From Eubacterium sp. (GTDB taxonomy: Bacteria > Bacillota > Clostridia > Lachnospirales > Lachnospiraceae), in the NCBI GenBank assembly GCA_017445525.1, contig JAFSTZ010000271.1, forward strand, positions 1 through 19,455: a DNA stretch of 19,455 nucleotides, written 5' to 3'. The notes beneath the pieces are model-generated. The model saw nothing but the letters and a program-made list of their open reading frames with translations. It did no database searches and had not been told where the DNA came from. Positions 9,005 to 16,894 of the stretch are shown one piece after another; within the stretch, counting starts at the first letter, position 1; each line of letters begins with the position of its first letter. A program made the position numbers and the translations under genes.

Positions 9005-9129
9005 GGGGCGGACAAGAGTTTATGGTTTAGGAGCGGCGTTCGGAGTATCTTCCGGACACACTTCATACGTGTGTTCCGGAAGATACTGTCGAACATCAGC
9101 GCTCCGTACACCAAACCCACATCCGCCCC
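9005..9129. repeat. Long imperfect palindrome (125 bp) between sufD and sufS
   Basis: Outer arms GGGGCGGA (9005-9012) and TCCGCCCC (9122-9129) are exact complements. GGAGCG (from 9030) matches CGCTCC (to 9105). The inner stem AGTATCTTCCGGACACAC (9044-9061) pairs with GTGTGTTCCGGAAGATACT (9069-9087) with one bulge, leaving a 7-nt loop. The structure fills most of the 164-bp gap and ends right at the sufS Shine-Dalgarno (9130-9137). No U-tract follows, so it may stabilise or process the mRNA, lower sufS expression, or be an inserted palindromic element. Its arms do not match the 1413-1549 palindrome. Confidence 0.75.
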
Positions 9130-9143
9130 GGAAAGAGTATATA

Positions 9144-10364
9144 ATGCTATCTAATACCATTCGTAATGATTTTGAGTTTTTTCGGAATAACCCGGATGTC
9201 GCGTACCTTGACAACGCCGCCACTGCGCAGCGCCCTGACGTAGTTTTGCAGGCTGTAGAGGATTTTTACCGCACCGTAAACTCCAACCCGCTCAGAGGCC
9301 TGTATCAGATAAGCCTTGCCGCCACTGAGCAGTATGAGCAGGCGAGACAGAAGGTTGCCGGATTCATCGGAGCAGGCAGGGCTGAGGAGATCATTTTTAC
9401 TAAAAATGCTACGGAATCCCTGAATCTGGTTGCGTTCAGTCTATGTGAGGAAGTGCTGAAGCCGGGTGATGAGATAGTAGTAGGCATCATGGAACATCAC
9501 TCAAACATGCTTCCATGGCGCGCTGCTGCAAAGCGTCACGGAGCCACGGTGAGATATCTGGAGCCGGATCAGGACGGGCTTATCACGGAGGAAAGGTTTG
9601 AGCAGGTACTGACAGAGAAGACCAGGATAGTAGCGGTCACTCAGGTGTCAAATGTATTTGGCAGAGAGAATGACATAAAGACATTTGCACGGATGTGTCA
9701 CGAGAAGGGTATAGTTATCGTGGCTGATGGGTCGCAGTCAGTGCCGCATATGAAGGTGGATGTAACAGATCTTGACGTGGATTTTCTCGTTTTTTCCGGA
9801 CACAAGATGTGTGCACCTATGGGGATCGGAGTTCTTTACGGGAAATATGAGTGGCTTGAGAAGATACCGCCGTTTCTGACCGGAGGCGAGATGATAGAGT
9901 TGGTGACGCTCGATCGGGTGACGTATGCGGAGATACCTCACAAGTTTGAAGCCGGAACGGTAAATGCAGGTGGTGCGGTAGGACTTAAGGCTGCCATCGA
10001 GTATTTTGAAAAGTTAGGCATGGATAACATAGAGGAACGTGAACGACAGCTCACAGAGTACGCCTATGAAAAGCTTATGTCCATAGACGGAATAAAGATC
10101 ATAGGAAGCAGTGATCCTGCCGAGCATCATGGTATTCTCACATTTACACTGCAGGATGTTCATCCTCACGATATAGCTTATATCCTCGATGAACAGGCAA
10201 AGGTTGCCATCAGGGCGGGACATCACTGTGCTCAGCCGTTGCTGAAGTTTCTCGGTACGCCTTCTACGGCAAGGGCGTCATTGGCGTTTTATAACACGGA
10301 AGACGAGATAGACAGATTGGTTACATGTCTTTCCGGTATGAGGGGACAGCTTGGATTTGTTTAA
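9144..10364 (+). CDS. sufS: Cysteine desulfurase SufS
   Basis: 406 residues from the ATG at 9144, the usual SufS length. A GTG at 9069 would add 25 residues translated from a palindrome and is rejected. GGAAAGAG lies 6 nt before the ATG. Group II cysteine desulfurase: PLP lysine K221 in FSGHKMCAPMGIG, catalytic C362 in RAGHHCAQPL, and the N-terminal YLDNAATAQRP segment. It releases sulfur from L-cysteine as an enzyme persulfide and hands it to SufU, whose gene lies 6.5 kb downstream beyond the signalling cassette. Cytosolic. Confidence 0.97.
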   Translation: MLSNTIRNDFEFFRNNPDVAYLDNAATAQRPDVVLQAVEDFYRTVNSNPLRGLYQISLAATEQYEQARQKVAGFIGAGRAEEIIFTKNATESLNLVAFSLCEEVLKPGDEIVVGIMEHHSNMLPWRAAAKRHGATVRYLEPDQDGLITEERFEQVLTEKTRIVAVTQVSNVFGRENDIKTFARMCHEKGIVIVADGSQSVPHMKVDVTDLDVDFLVFSGHKMCAPMGIGVLYGKYEWLEKIPPFLTGGEMIELVTLDRVTYAEIPHKFEAGTVNAGGAVGLKAAIEYFEKLGMDNIEERERQLTEYAYEKLMSIDGIKIIGSSDPAEHHGILTFTLQDVHPHDIAYILDEQAKVAIRAGHHCAQPLLKFLGTPSTARASLAFYNTEDEIDRLVTCLSGMRGQLGFV

Positions 10365-10477
10365 CAATAGGGTTATATGCTGCTTTCTTGACTGGTTCTT
10401 CGTTTCTTAAAGCATACAGAATGCAGCAGGCTGCCGGAGCAAGTACCTGTTTGACAGAGGGAAAGGGGACCAAGATA

Positions 10478-11506
10478 ATGGAAGAAGAAAAGAAAAAAGC
10501 AAATGACTGGGTTGCGGTAGTAGACGATGATATGACCAATCTTCAGTTGGTGGGGCATACTCTCAGCGGTGACAGGATGCGTGTTTCGGCATTGAAATCA
10601 GGTGAGGCACTGATCCGCTTTCTCGAAGAGAACAGTCCAGATCTGATCCTTTTAGATATTATGATGCCGGGCATGGATGGATTTGAAACCATGCAGAAGC
10701 TGAAGGATATAGGCGGTGAGACTGCAAGGATCCCGGTTATTTTTCTGACTGCTGATGATGACGAGGAGAGTGAAAAGAGGGGACTGTCACTGGGAGCCAT
10801 GGACTTCATCAAAAAGCCTATAGTTCCGGAGGTTCTCTCGCTCAGAGTCAGGCACACCATCGATCTTTTCAGGCTCCAGCAGGATCTTTCGGATGAGGTT
10901 TATAAAAAGACCGAAGAGAATGAGAGGATGTTCATCCATGTCGTGAAAGCTCTTGCAGAAGCGATCGACGCAAAGGATACATATACAAACGGTCACTCAT
11001 CCAGGGTGGCTGAGTACTCGAGGATGATCGCATCTCGTGCCGGGTATTCGGATGATGAGCGCAGAGAGATATATATGATGGGACTTCTTCACGATGTAGG
11101 AAAGATAGGTGTCCCTGATGAAGTTATAAATAAGCCGGGAAAGCTCACGGATGAGGAGTTTGAGCTTATCAAGCAGCATCCCGTGATAGGAAGCAGGATA
11201 CTTAAAAGTATCAAGGAGAGACCGAAGCTCGCTACCGGAGCGAGATGGCATCATGAAAGATACGGAGGGGGCGGTTATCCCGATGGACTCTCCGGTATGG
11301 ATATACCCGAGGAGGCGCGTATCATAGCAGTGGCCGATGCATACGACGCCATGACCAGCCGGCGCAGTTATAGAAATGTGCTGCCGCAGGAAACTGTCAG
11401 AGATGAGATAGAGAGAGGCAAGGGGACTCAGTTTGATCCGAGATTTGCAGATATCATGCTGCAGATCATAGATGAGGATACCGAGTATAAATTGAGGGAA
11501 ACCTGA
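10478..11506 (+). CDS. Response regulator with HD-GYP c-di-GMP phosphodiesterase output
   Basis: 342 residues. The receiver (about 10-130) has acidic VVDDD, phospho-acceptor D60 in LLDIMMPGMDG, T in FLTADD and K in IKKP. The HD-GYP domain (about 155-340) has H205-D206 in LLHDVGKIG, the HHE motif in WHHERYGGGG and GYP at 266-268, followed by ADAYDAMTSRR. All hallmark residues are present, so it should be an active cytosolic enzyme cutting c-di-GMP, switched by phosphorylation. AAGGGG lies 9 nt before the ATG at 10478. The frame is open back to 10325, inside sufS, but that extension has no ribosome site. A weak TTGACT lies in the 113-bp gap without a clear -10. The likely phosphodonor is one of the two kinases downstream. 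Confidence 0.93.
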   Translation: MEEEKKKANDWVAVVDDDMTNLQLVGHTLSGDRMRVSALKSGEALIRFLEENSPDLILLDIMMPGMDGFETMQKLKDIGGETARIPVIFLTADDDEESEKRGLSLGAMDFIKKPIVPEVLSLRVRHTIDLFRLQQDLSDEVYKKTEENERMFIHVVKALAEAIDAKDTYTNGHSSRVAEYSRMIASRAGYSDDERREIYMMGLLHDVGKIGVPDEVINKPGKLTDEEFELIKQHPVIGSRILKSIKERPKLATGARWHHERYGGGGYPDGLSGMDIPEEARIIAVADAYDAMTSRRSYRNVLPQETVRDEIERGKGTQFDPRFADIMLQIIDEDTEYKLRET

Positions 11507-11553
11507 TGCTGGTATGAGTACAGTGGTTTATATATGTCCGGCTATCCGGAAAC

Positions 11554-11562
11554 TGCTATACT
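11554..11562 (+). promoter_or_regulatory. Possible extended -10 promoter before the first kinase gene
   Basis: TGC-TATACT (TATACT at 11557-11562) is an extended -10 with no good -35 at the right distance. Transcription would start near 11569, just before GGGGGAT (11573-11579) and the ATG at 11585. It would let the kinase pair and sufU be read independently of the upstream suf genes. It also argues against the in-frame ATG at 11534. Confidence 0.4.
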
Positions 11563-11584
11563 GACTATATACGGGGGATATCAC

Positions 11585-14215
11585 ATGAATTCAAACGGGG
11601 ATTATGAGATAAGCGCAACAGCACAGCTTCTCATGGTTGTTGCAACGATAGGTTTTTCTATAGCACTTATAATCTTTAATATCTTACTTGGGTGGGAGAA
11701 ATGGCCCATACCCATCATGATCGCGGTTGCACCTGCGTGTCTTGTCATGCATATGCTGCATAAACCGGATACGGAGCTGAGAACAGGCATATATGCAGCG
11801 GTTTTATTTATCCAGATGTTCTACTTTATCACAAATATAGATACTGTTTTTGACGGTGTGGGTATGGTTGTCGTGACGATCATGATCCTCACCTTTACGA
11901 TGAAAAGATATCTTGTTCTCCTTTGTTATCTGGTGGCAAGCATCGGTATGTTGATGCACATTTTCATGTATACAACGGAGACGGGTATCAGTTTCGGTGT
12001 GTCGGATGTTGTCAGGACAGTGTGGGCTTTTTTGCTTGTGGCTCTGGCTGAGCTTGTGGCGGATAGAACCATCGCTCAGAGAAAAAGAGAGAAGAAAAGA
12101 CTCGAGGAAAAGATAGAGGAGTCTGAAAAGATAAATAAAAGCGCCGGCGATTTTCTGGCGAATGTATCCCATGAGATACGTACTCCCATAAATGCCGTGA
12201 TAGGTCTGAGTGGGGTTTGTATCGACAGGGAGGATGATGCAGATATACGACTTGATCTGTCCTCTATAAAAGATGCCGGAAAGAGGGTTGCAACTCAGAT
12301 AAGTGATATACTGGATTACTCTGAGATAGACAGACATCAGCTTGCGGTCAACAAAGAGGATTATATGATCCTCTCCGTGCTCCACGATCTGGTCACTGAG
12401 ATGAGACCATATATGAAGCCTGATGTAGAGGTTGTGATAGACGTTGACCCTGAGGTCCCATCGATGATGAGGACGGATGTTTCCAAGCTGAAAAAGATCA
12501 TATGGCATCTGCTCGTGAACGGTCTGAAATACACCAAGCAGGGTGGCGTGTATGTACGTATAAGCACAAAACCGCAGGATTACGGAGTGAACCTTTTTAT
12601 AGAGGTTGAGGATACGGGTGTAGGTATAGACAGTGAGAATCTGTCGAGGGTATTTGACAGGTTTTATCAGACTGATTCCGGACGGAGCAGGTCATCATCG
12701 GGACTTGGTCTCGGGTTGTCGATCGTATCGGGATTTGTAAGTGCGCTCGGAGGATTCTTGACAGTAGACAGCGCGCGCGGTGTCGGGACTACGATACATG
12801 TGAGTCTGCCCCAGGAGGTGGTGGACGGATCAGAGTGTATGTCCGTGATAAATCCCAAGGAGCTTAAGATCGCCGGGTATCTCCGCTTTGATAAATTCCC
12901 TCATCCACAGGTTCGTGAGTACTACAATTCAGTTGTGAGAAATATAGTAAGCGGTCTGAAGTTGGAGCTTTTTCGTGTAGATAACGGGGAGTCACTGAGA
13001 GAGCTTGTAAAGCAGGTGGACATCACTCACCTTTTTGTAGGCGAGGTTGAATATATGGAGAATCCCGATCTGATAGAGGAGATCGCCAAAAAGACTGTTG
13101 TGAACGTGGTGGCAACGGAGCGAGTGAGACTTCCGAGGAAGTCGAGGATCCATGTGATGCCAAAGCCTTTTTACTGTTTCCCTGTCGCTACTGTTTTGAA
13201 TGCTTACTGGGAGAAGAGTGATACGGAGATCGGAAAGATGTATTGTCCGGGGATCAGGGCTCTCGTGGTTGATGATGAGCCGATGAATCTGACCGTGGCG
13301 ATGGGGCTTTTCAGAGGCTACGGAATGATAGTGGAAACTGCGGAATCCGGTGAGGAATCGATCCGGATGTGCGAGCAGAATCGATATGATATAGTATTTA
13401 TGGATCACATGATGCCGGGTATGGATGGAGTGGAGGCGATGAAGAGACTCCGTATCCTCGCAGGCAAGCAGGGGATAGAGCTTCCTATAGTCGCCCTCAC
13501 CGCAAACGCTGTCAGCTCGGCAAAAGAGATGTTTATGAGAGAGGGCTTTGACGGATTTGTAAGTAAGCCCGTAGAGATAACAGAGCTTGAGAGAGTATTA
13601 AAGAGAGTGCTGCCGAGGGGAGCATTTGTATACGAGGATGAAGCGAGGAGCAGATATCTAAAGTCAGAAACCGGCAGTACAGAGGACGATGTTCTGGAGT
13701 TTGAACCTGACGAGGATGAGTCCGGGGACGGAGATGAGACAGAGGTTAACATAGAGGCTCTCTCCGAATACGGTATAGACATCTCTACCGGACTCGGATA
13801 CTGTAAGGATGATAAGGCCTTTTATGTAAGTCTTTTGAGGCAGTTTGCAAAGGAGAGCGGTGAAAAACGTCAGAAGATGAGAGAGGCATACGATGCAGAT
13901 GATATGAAAAAATATGCGGTCTATGTCCATGCCATAAAAAGTACGTCGAAGATGATAGGTGTCGCCGAATTATCGGAAAGGGCAAGAAAGCTCGAAGTGT
14001 CTGCAAAGTCCGGTGATACGGATTTTGTGAAAAAGCACCATGATGATATGTTCTCGCAGTATATAGAGGTGGTCGCAGGCATAAAAAAAGTCTGCGGTGA
14101 GTCTGAGCCGTTGTCCGGAAACACAGATGATATCTCCGGTGATGATCCGGCCGGAAGTACAGATGATGAGCCGGATGTCCTGGAGTTTTCTCCGGAAGGA
14201 GGTGAGGAGGTATGA
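11585..14215 (+). CDS. Hybrid histidine kinase: TM-HisKA-HATPase-pseudoREC-REC-Hpt
   Basis: 876 residues from ATG 11585, chosen because GGGGGAT lies 5-11 nt upstream; an in-frame ATG at 11534 lacks a site. Five or six membrane helices (about 10-170), a coiled coil, and HisKA with H196 in NVSHEIRTPIN. HATPase_c follows with an N-box asparagine in LLVNGLKYT and G boxes DTGVGI and SGLGLGLS. Next comes a receiver-like domain lacking the phospho-acceptor (THLFVGEVEY), then a true receiver with D607 in FMDHMMPGMDG. An Hpt domain has H782 in HAIKSTSKMIG. Hpt can pass phosphate on, so the HD-GYP regulator upstream is a plausible partner. The REC-Hpt linker and C-terminal tail are very acidic and each carries DVLEF(E/S)P. 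The stop overlaps the next start (ATGA). Confidence 0.93.
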   Translation: MNSNGDYEISATAQLLMVVATIGFSIALIIFNILLGWEKWPIPIMIAVAPACLVMHMLHKPDTELRTGIYAAVLFIQMFYFITNIDTVFDGVGMVVVTIMILTFTMKRYLVLLCYLVASIGMLMHIFMYTTETGISFGVSDVVRTVWAFLLVALAELVADRTIAQRKREKKRLEEKIEESEKINKSAGDFLANVSHEIRTPINAVIGLSGVCIDREDDADIRLDLSSIKDAGKRVATQISDILDYSEIDRHQLAVNKEDYMILSVLHDLVTEMRPYMKPDVEVVIDVDPEVPSMMRTDVSKLKKIIWHLLVNGLKYTKQGGVYVRISTKPQDYGVNLFIEVEDTGVGIDSENLSRVFDRFYQTDSGRSRSSSGLGLGLSIVSGFVSALGGFLTVDSARGVGTTIHVSLPQEVVDGSECMSVINPKELKIAGYLRFDKFPHPQVREYYNSVVRNIVSGLKLELFRVDNGESLRELVKQVDITHLFVGEVEYMENPDLIEEIAKKTVVNVVATERVRLPRKSRIHVMPKPFYCFPVATVLNAYWEKSDTEIGKMYCPGIRALVVDDEPMNLTVAMGLFRGYGMIVETAESGEESIRMCEQNRYDIVFMDHMMPGMDGVEAMKRLRILAGKQGIELPIVALTANAVSSAKEMFMREGFDGFVSKPVEITELERVLKRVLPRGAFVYEDEARSRYLKSETGSTEDDVLEFEPDEDESGDGDETEVNIEALSEYGIDISTGLGYCKDDKAFYVSLLRQFAKESGEKRQKMREAYDADDMKKYAVYVHAIKSTSKMIGVAELSERARKLEVSAKSGDTDFVKKHHDDMFSQYIEVVAGIKKVCGESEPLSGNTDDISGDDPAGSTDDEPDVLEFSPEGGEEV

Positions 14216-16890
14216 TCAAAAGGATCAGAGGTTACATTTCCAGTCCCTCCGTGCCGATGTACAACAGGGTCTTTACCATGACATCACTCGCAGCGGTGTT
14301 TGTGCTTTCGGGGATATTTATATGGGATATATTTATAGGAGAGATCTTTTTAAAGCTGCTTGCACTTGGATTTGCGTTGGTGGCAATCGTTGTGTGCGTG
14401 GTTCTGGCATTTAAAACAGGCAGGATTTCGCTGTTTGCAACATTCATGTGTTACGGTGTGATCTTTTTTGTGCTTCCCATAGAGTTTTTTACGGGAGGCG
14501 GCGTATACGGATGTACTCCCATATGGTTTGCCTATGCATTTTTATTTATAAGTCTGGTCAAACCGGGAAAGAGTAAGATAGCCTATCTGGTGATGCTGGT
14601 GATAGTGGCCATAACCTGCTATATCGTCGCTTATCTGAAGCCGGGGGTCATGCATATGCATGATGCCAAGGTCGCCTATCTGGACTCGATAGCTTCACTG
14701 ATCGGTGTGGGCGTGGTGCTGGTGATAACAGTCGGATTTCTCATGGGCATTTATAACGCAGAGAAGGTGCGTGCGGAGAAGCAGGCGATCGAGATAGATG
14801 AGATGAGCAAGGCGCAGTCTCACTTCTTTTCAAGTATGAGTCACGAGATCAGGACGCCGATCAACACCATCATCGGCCTGAACGAGATGATACTCCGCGA
14901 GGATGTGTCGGATGAGGTCGTTGAGGATTCGAGGAGTATACAGGTGGCAAGCCGTATGCTTCTTCATCTGATAAATGATATCCTCGATATGTCCAAGCTG
15001 GAGTCCGGAAAGATGGAGCTGACGACTTCGGCGTATAACACCGGAGATATGCTGTCAGAGATAGTCGGCATGCTGTGGGGACGCGCCAAGGACAAGGGAC
15101 TTGATTTTCATGTCAATATCTCTCCCGAGCTTCCCGGAGAGCTCTCGGGCGATGAGATGCGTATAAAACAGATACTGATAAATGTACTGAACAACGCAAT
15201 CAAGTATACCTCCAAAGGCAGCATCACTCTGACGATACAGTGTGGCAAGAGGGAGAACGACATCCTGAATGTCATATATTCCGTCACCGATACCGGCATG
15301 GGGATAAAGAGAGAAAACATACCTTATCTGTTTACTGCTTTTAAGCGGGTTGACAAGGATAAAAACAGGTATATCGAGGGAACGGGACTGGGGCTCTCCA
15401 TAGTGAAGCAGCTTGTGGATCTGATGGGAGGCAAGATAACCGTCAACAGCGTATATACAAAGGGTTCCACATTTATCATAGAGATACCGCAGACTGTCAT
15501 AGACGAGGGTGTGATAGGTGATTACAGTCTCAGGGAAAAAAGCGGTGAGACGGACAGAGAGGAGTATGTGGTATCGTTTACCGCACCTGATGCAAGAGTA
15601 CTGGTTGTTGACGATAACGTGTCCAATCAGATGGTGGTCACAAAGCTTCTCAGAGATACTCAGGTAACCATTGATACGGCAGACAGTGGTAGGGATGCCC
15701 TTGCGATGACACTCGAAAGAAAGTATGATGTCATATTTATGGACCATATGATGCCCGAGATGGACGGTATCGAGTGTATGCATGAGATCCGCGATCAGAA
15801 GGGTGGACTGTGCAAGAATACTAGGATAGTTGTCCTGACGGCAAATGCAGAGAGTGAGAGCCAGGAATTGTACGCAAGAGAGGGCTTTGACGGATACCTG
15901 ATCAAGCCCATCACGGGACGTGAGATCGAAAAAGAGCTCTACAGGCAGCTACCCGATGCGCTTGTGGTACGCAGTGCAAATAGCGATGAGATACTTGAAG
16001 AGAGCATGGCATGGATGCATGTCGGTGTTGAGAAAAAACCTATCATGATCACGACCGAGAGTGTGGCTGATCTTCCCATAGAGTTTGTGAAAAAGTATGA
16101 TATAGGTGTTTTGCCTCACATGGTTATCACTGATCAGGGTGTGTTTGAGGATGGAGTTGAGATAGAGTCGGCAGGACTCATTTCATATATAAGCAACATG
16201 GAAAACCATGCGAAGACTGCTGCTCCGTCGGTTGAGGAGCATGTGGCGTTCTTTGCGGATAAGCTGCAAAAAACCAATAACATCATACATATCTCCATAT
16301 CATCAAGAGTCGAGAACAGCGGGTGCATACCGGCTACGGAGGCAGCGGCCACATTTGAGAATGTCACGGTGATAGATTCGGGACATCTTTCCAGCGGGCA
16401 GGGACTGATGGTCATAGAGGCAGCACAGATGGTCGAGCAGGGATACGGAGTGACTGAGATCATCGACAGGCTGAAAAGTATGGTAAATCGTATCCATACA
16501 AGCTTCATAGTGGATGATATAAATTATCTCGCTCGGGCGGGTCAGATAAATCAGAAGGTTGCTTCGGTTGCGGGAGCATTTATGGTACACCCGCAGATAC
16601 AGCTGAGCCGCGGAAAGATGATCGCCTCCAAGTATTTTCTGGGGACAAGAGATGCTGTTTGGGATTCATATATGTCCGATGTGTTGAGAAAGATGAAAAA
16701 TGCAGATGAAAGACTGTTGTTTGTAACATATGTGGGGCTTACCTACAGAGAGCTGGAGATGATCAGGGAGAAGATCTCAGCAGTCAGACATTTTGACCGG
16801 ATCATTTTTCAAAAAGCGTCTCCGGCCATAGCGGTCAACTCCGGTCCCGGGACTTTTGGACTGTTATATATTGATAAAGAAAGGAAGTAG
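14212..16890 (+). CDS. Hybrid histidine kinase fused to a DegV domain: TM-HisKA-HATPase-REC-DegV
   Basis: 892 residues in one uninterrupted frame. Five to six membrane helices (about 18-185), HisKA with H211 in SMSHEIRTPIN, and HATPase_c (N-box LNNAIKYT, DTGMGI, GTGLGLSIV). The receiver has VVDDN, D511 in FMDHMMPEMDG and K in LIKPI. A short linker (about 580-607) leads to a complete DegV/EDD-type domain (608-892). The kinase is a paralogue of the one before it, without Hpt. DegV proteins bind fatty acids, as FakB does for fatty-acid kinase; the domain might sense a lipid or be an output. The ATG overlaps the previous stop and GGAGG repeats precede it, so the two are probably translationally coupled. 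The sufU ribosome site lies in its last codons. Confidence 0.92.
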   Translation: MIKRIRGYISSPSVPMYNRVFTMTSLAAVFVLSGIFIWDIFIGEIFLKLLALGFALVAIVVCVVLAFKTGRISLFATFMCYGVIFFVLPIEFFTGGGVYGCTPIWFAYAFLFISLVKPGKSKIAYLVMLVIVAITCYIVAYLKPGVMHMHDAKVAYLDSIASLIGVGVVLVITVGFLMGIYNAEKVRAEKQAIEIDEMSKAQSHFFSSMSHEIRTPINTIIGLNEMILREDVSDEVVEDSRSIQVASRMLLHLINDILDMSKLESGKMELTTSAYNTGDMLSEIVGMLWGRAKDKGLDFHVNISPELPGELSGDEMRIKQILINVLNNAIKYTSKGSITLTIQCGKRENDILNVIYSVTDTGMGIKRENIPYLFTAFKRVDKDKNRYIEGTGLGLSIVKQLVDLMGGKITVNSVYTKGSTFIIEIPQTVIDEGVIGDYSLREKSGETDREEYVVSFTAPDARVLVVDDNVSNQMVVTKLLRDTQVTIDTADSGRDALAMTLERKYDVIFMDHMMPEMDGIECMHEIRDQKGGLCKNTRIVVLTANAESESQELYAREGFDGYLIKPITGREIEKELYRQLPDALVVRSANSDEILEESMAWMHVGVEKKPIMITTESVADLPIEFVKKYDIGVLPHMVITDQGVFEDGVEIESAGLISYISNMENHAKTAAPSVEEHVAFFADKLQKTNNIIHISISSRVENSGCIPATEAAATFENVTVIDSGHLSSGQGLMVIEAAQMVEQGYGVTEIIDRLKSMVNRIHTSFIVDDINYLARAGQINQKVASVAGAFMVHPQIQLSRGKMIASKYFLGTRDAVWDSYMSDVLRKMKNADERLLFVTYVGLTYRELEMIREKISAVRHFDRIIFQKASPAIAVNSGPGTFGLLYIDKERK
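16033..16887 (+). other. DegV (EDD-fold) domain within the hybrid kinase
   Basis: 285 residues, the length of a free-standing DegV protein. Blocks in order: IMITTESVADLP (usually TDS, here TES), TAAPSVEEHVAFF (for TSQPSxxEF), ISISSRVENSGC (for SSxxSGT), TVIDSGHLSSGQG, IVDDINYLARAGQIN, and the end KASPAIAVNSGPGTFGL (for HxGPGxxG). The Thr and Ser positions that help hold the acyl carboxylate in FakB-like proteins are kept, but the His of HxGPG is Asn. The fold assignment is secure; the ligand is not. A lipid is the family expectation and a different ligand is possible. Confidence 0.88.
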
Positions 16891-16894
16891 CATC

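Noticed and set aside
9069..9143. GTG start for SufS at 9069
   Set aside because: It would translate part of the palindrome. The ATG at 9144 has a proper Shine-Dalgarno and gives the usual 406-residue length.
10325..10477. N-terminal extension of the HD-GYP regulator overlapping the end of sufS
   Set aside because: The extension is in frame but overlaps sufS by 40 nt, has no ribosome site and does not resemble a receiver. The ATG at 10478 has AAGGGG and begins right before the receiver.
11534..11584. Upstream ATG for the first hybrid kinase
   Set aside because: No ribosome site. A possible extended -10 promoter lies inside this stretch, and GGGGGAT fits the ATG at 11585.
16006..16017. Internal ATG codons that might start a separate DegV protein
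   Set aside because: No well-spaced Shine-Dalgarno precedes them, and the frame is continuous with the receiver. A small amount of internal initiation cannot be excluded.
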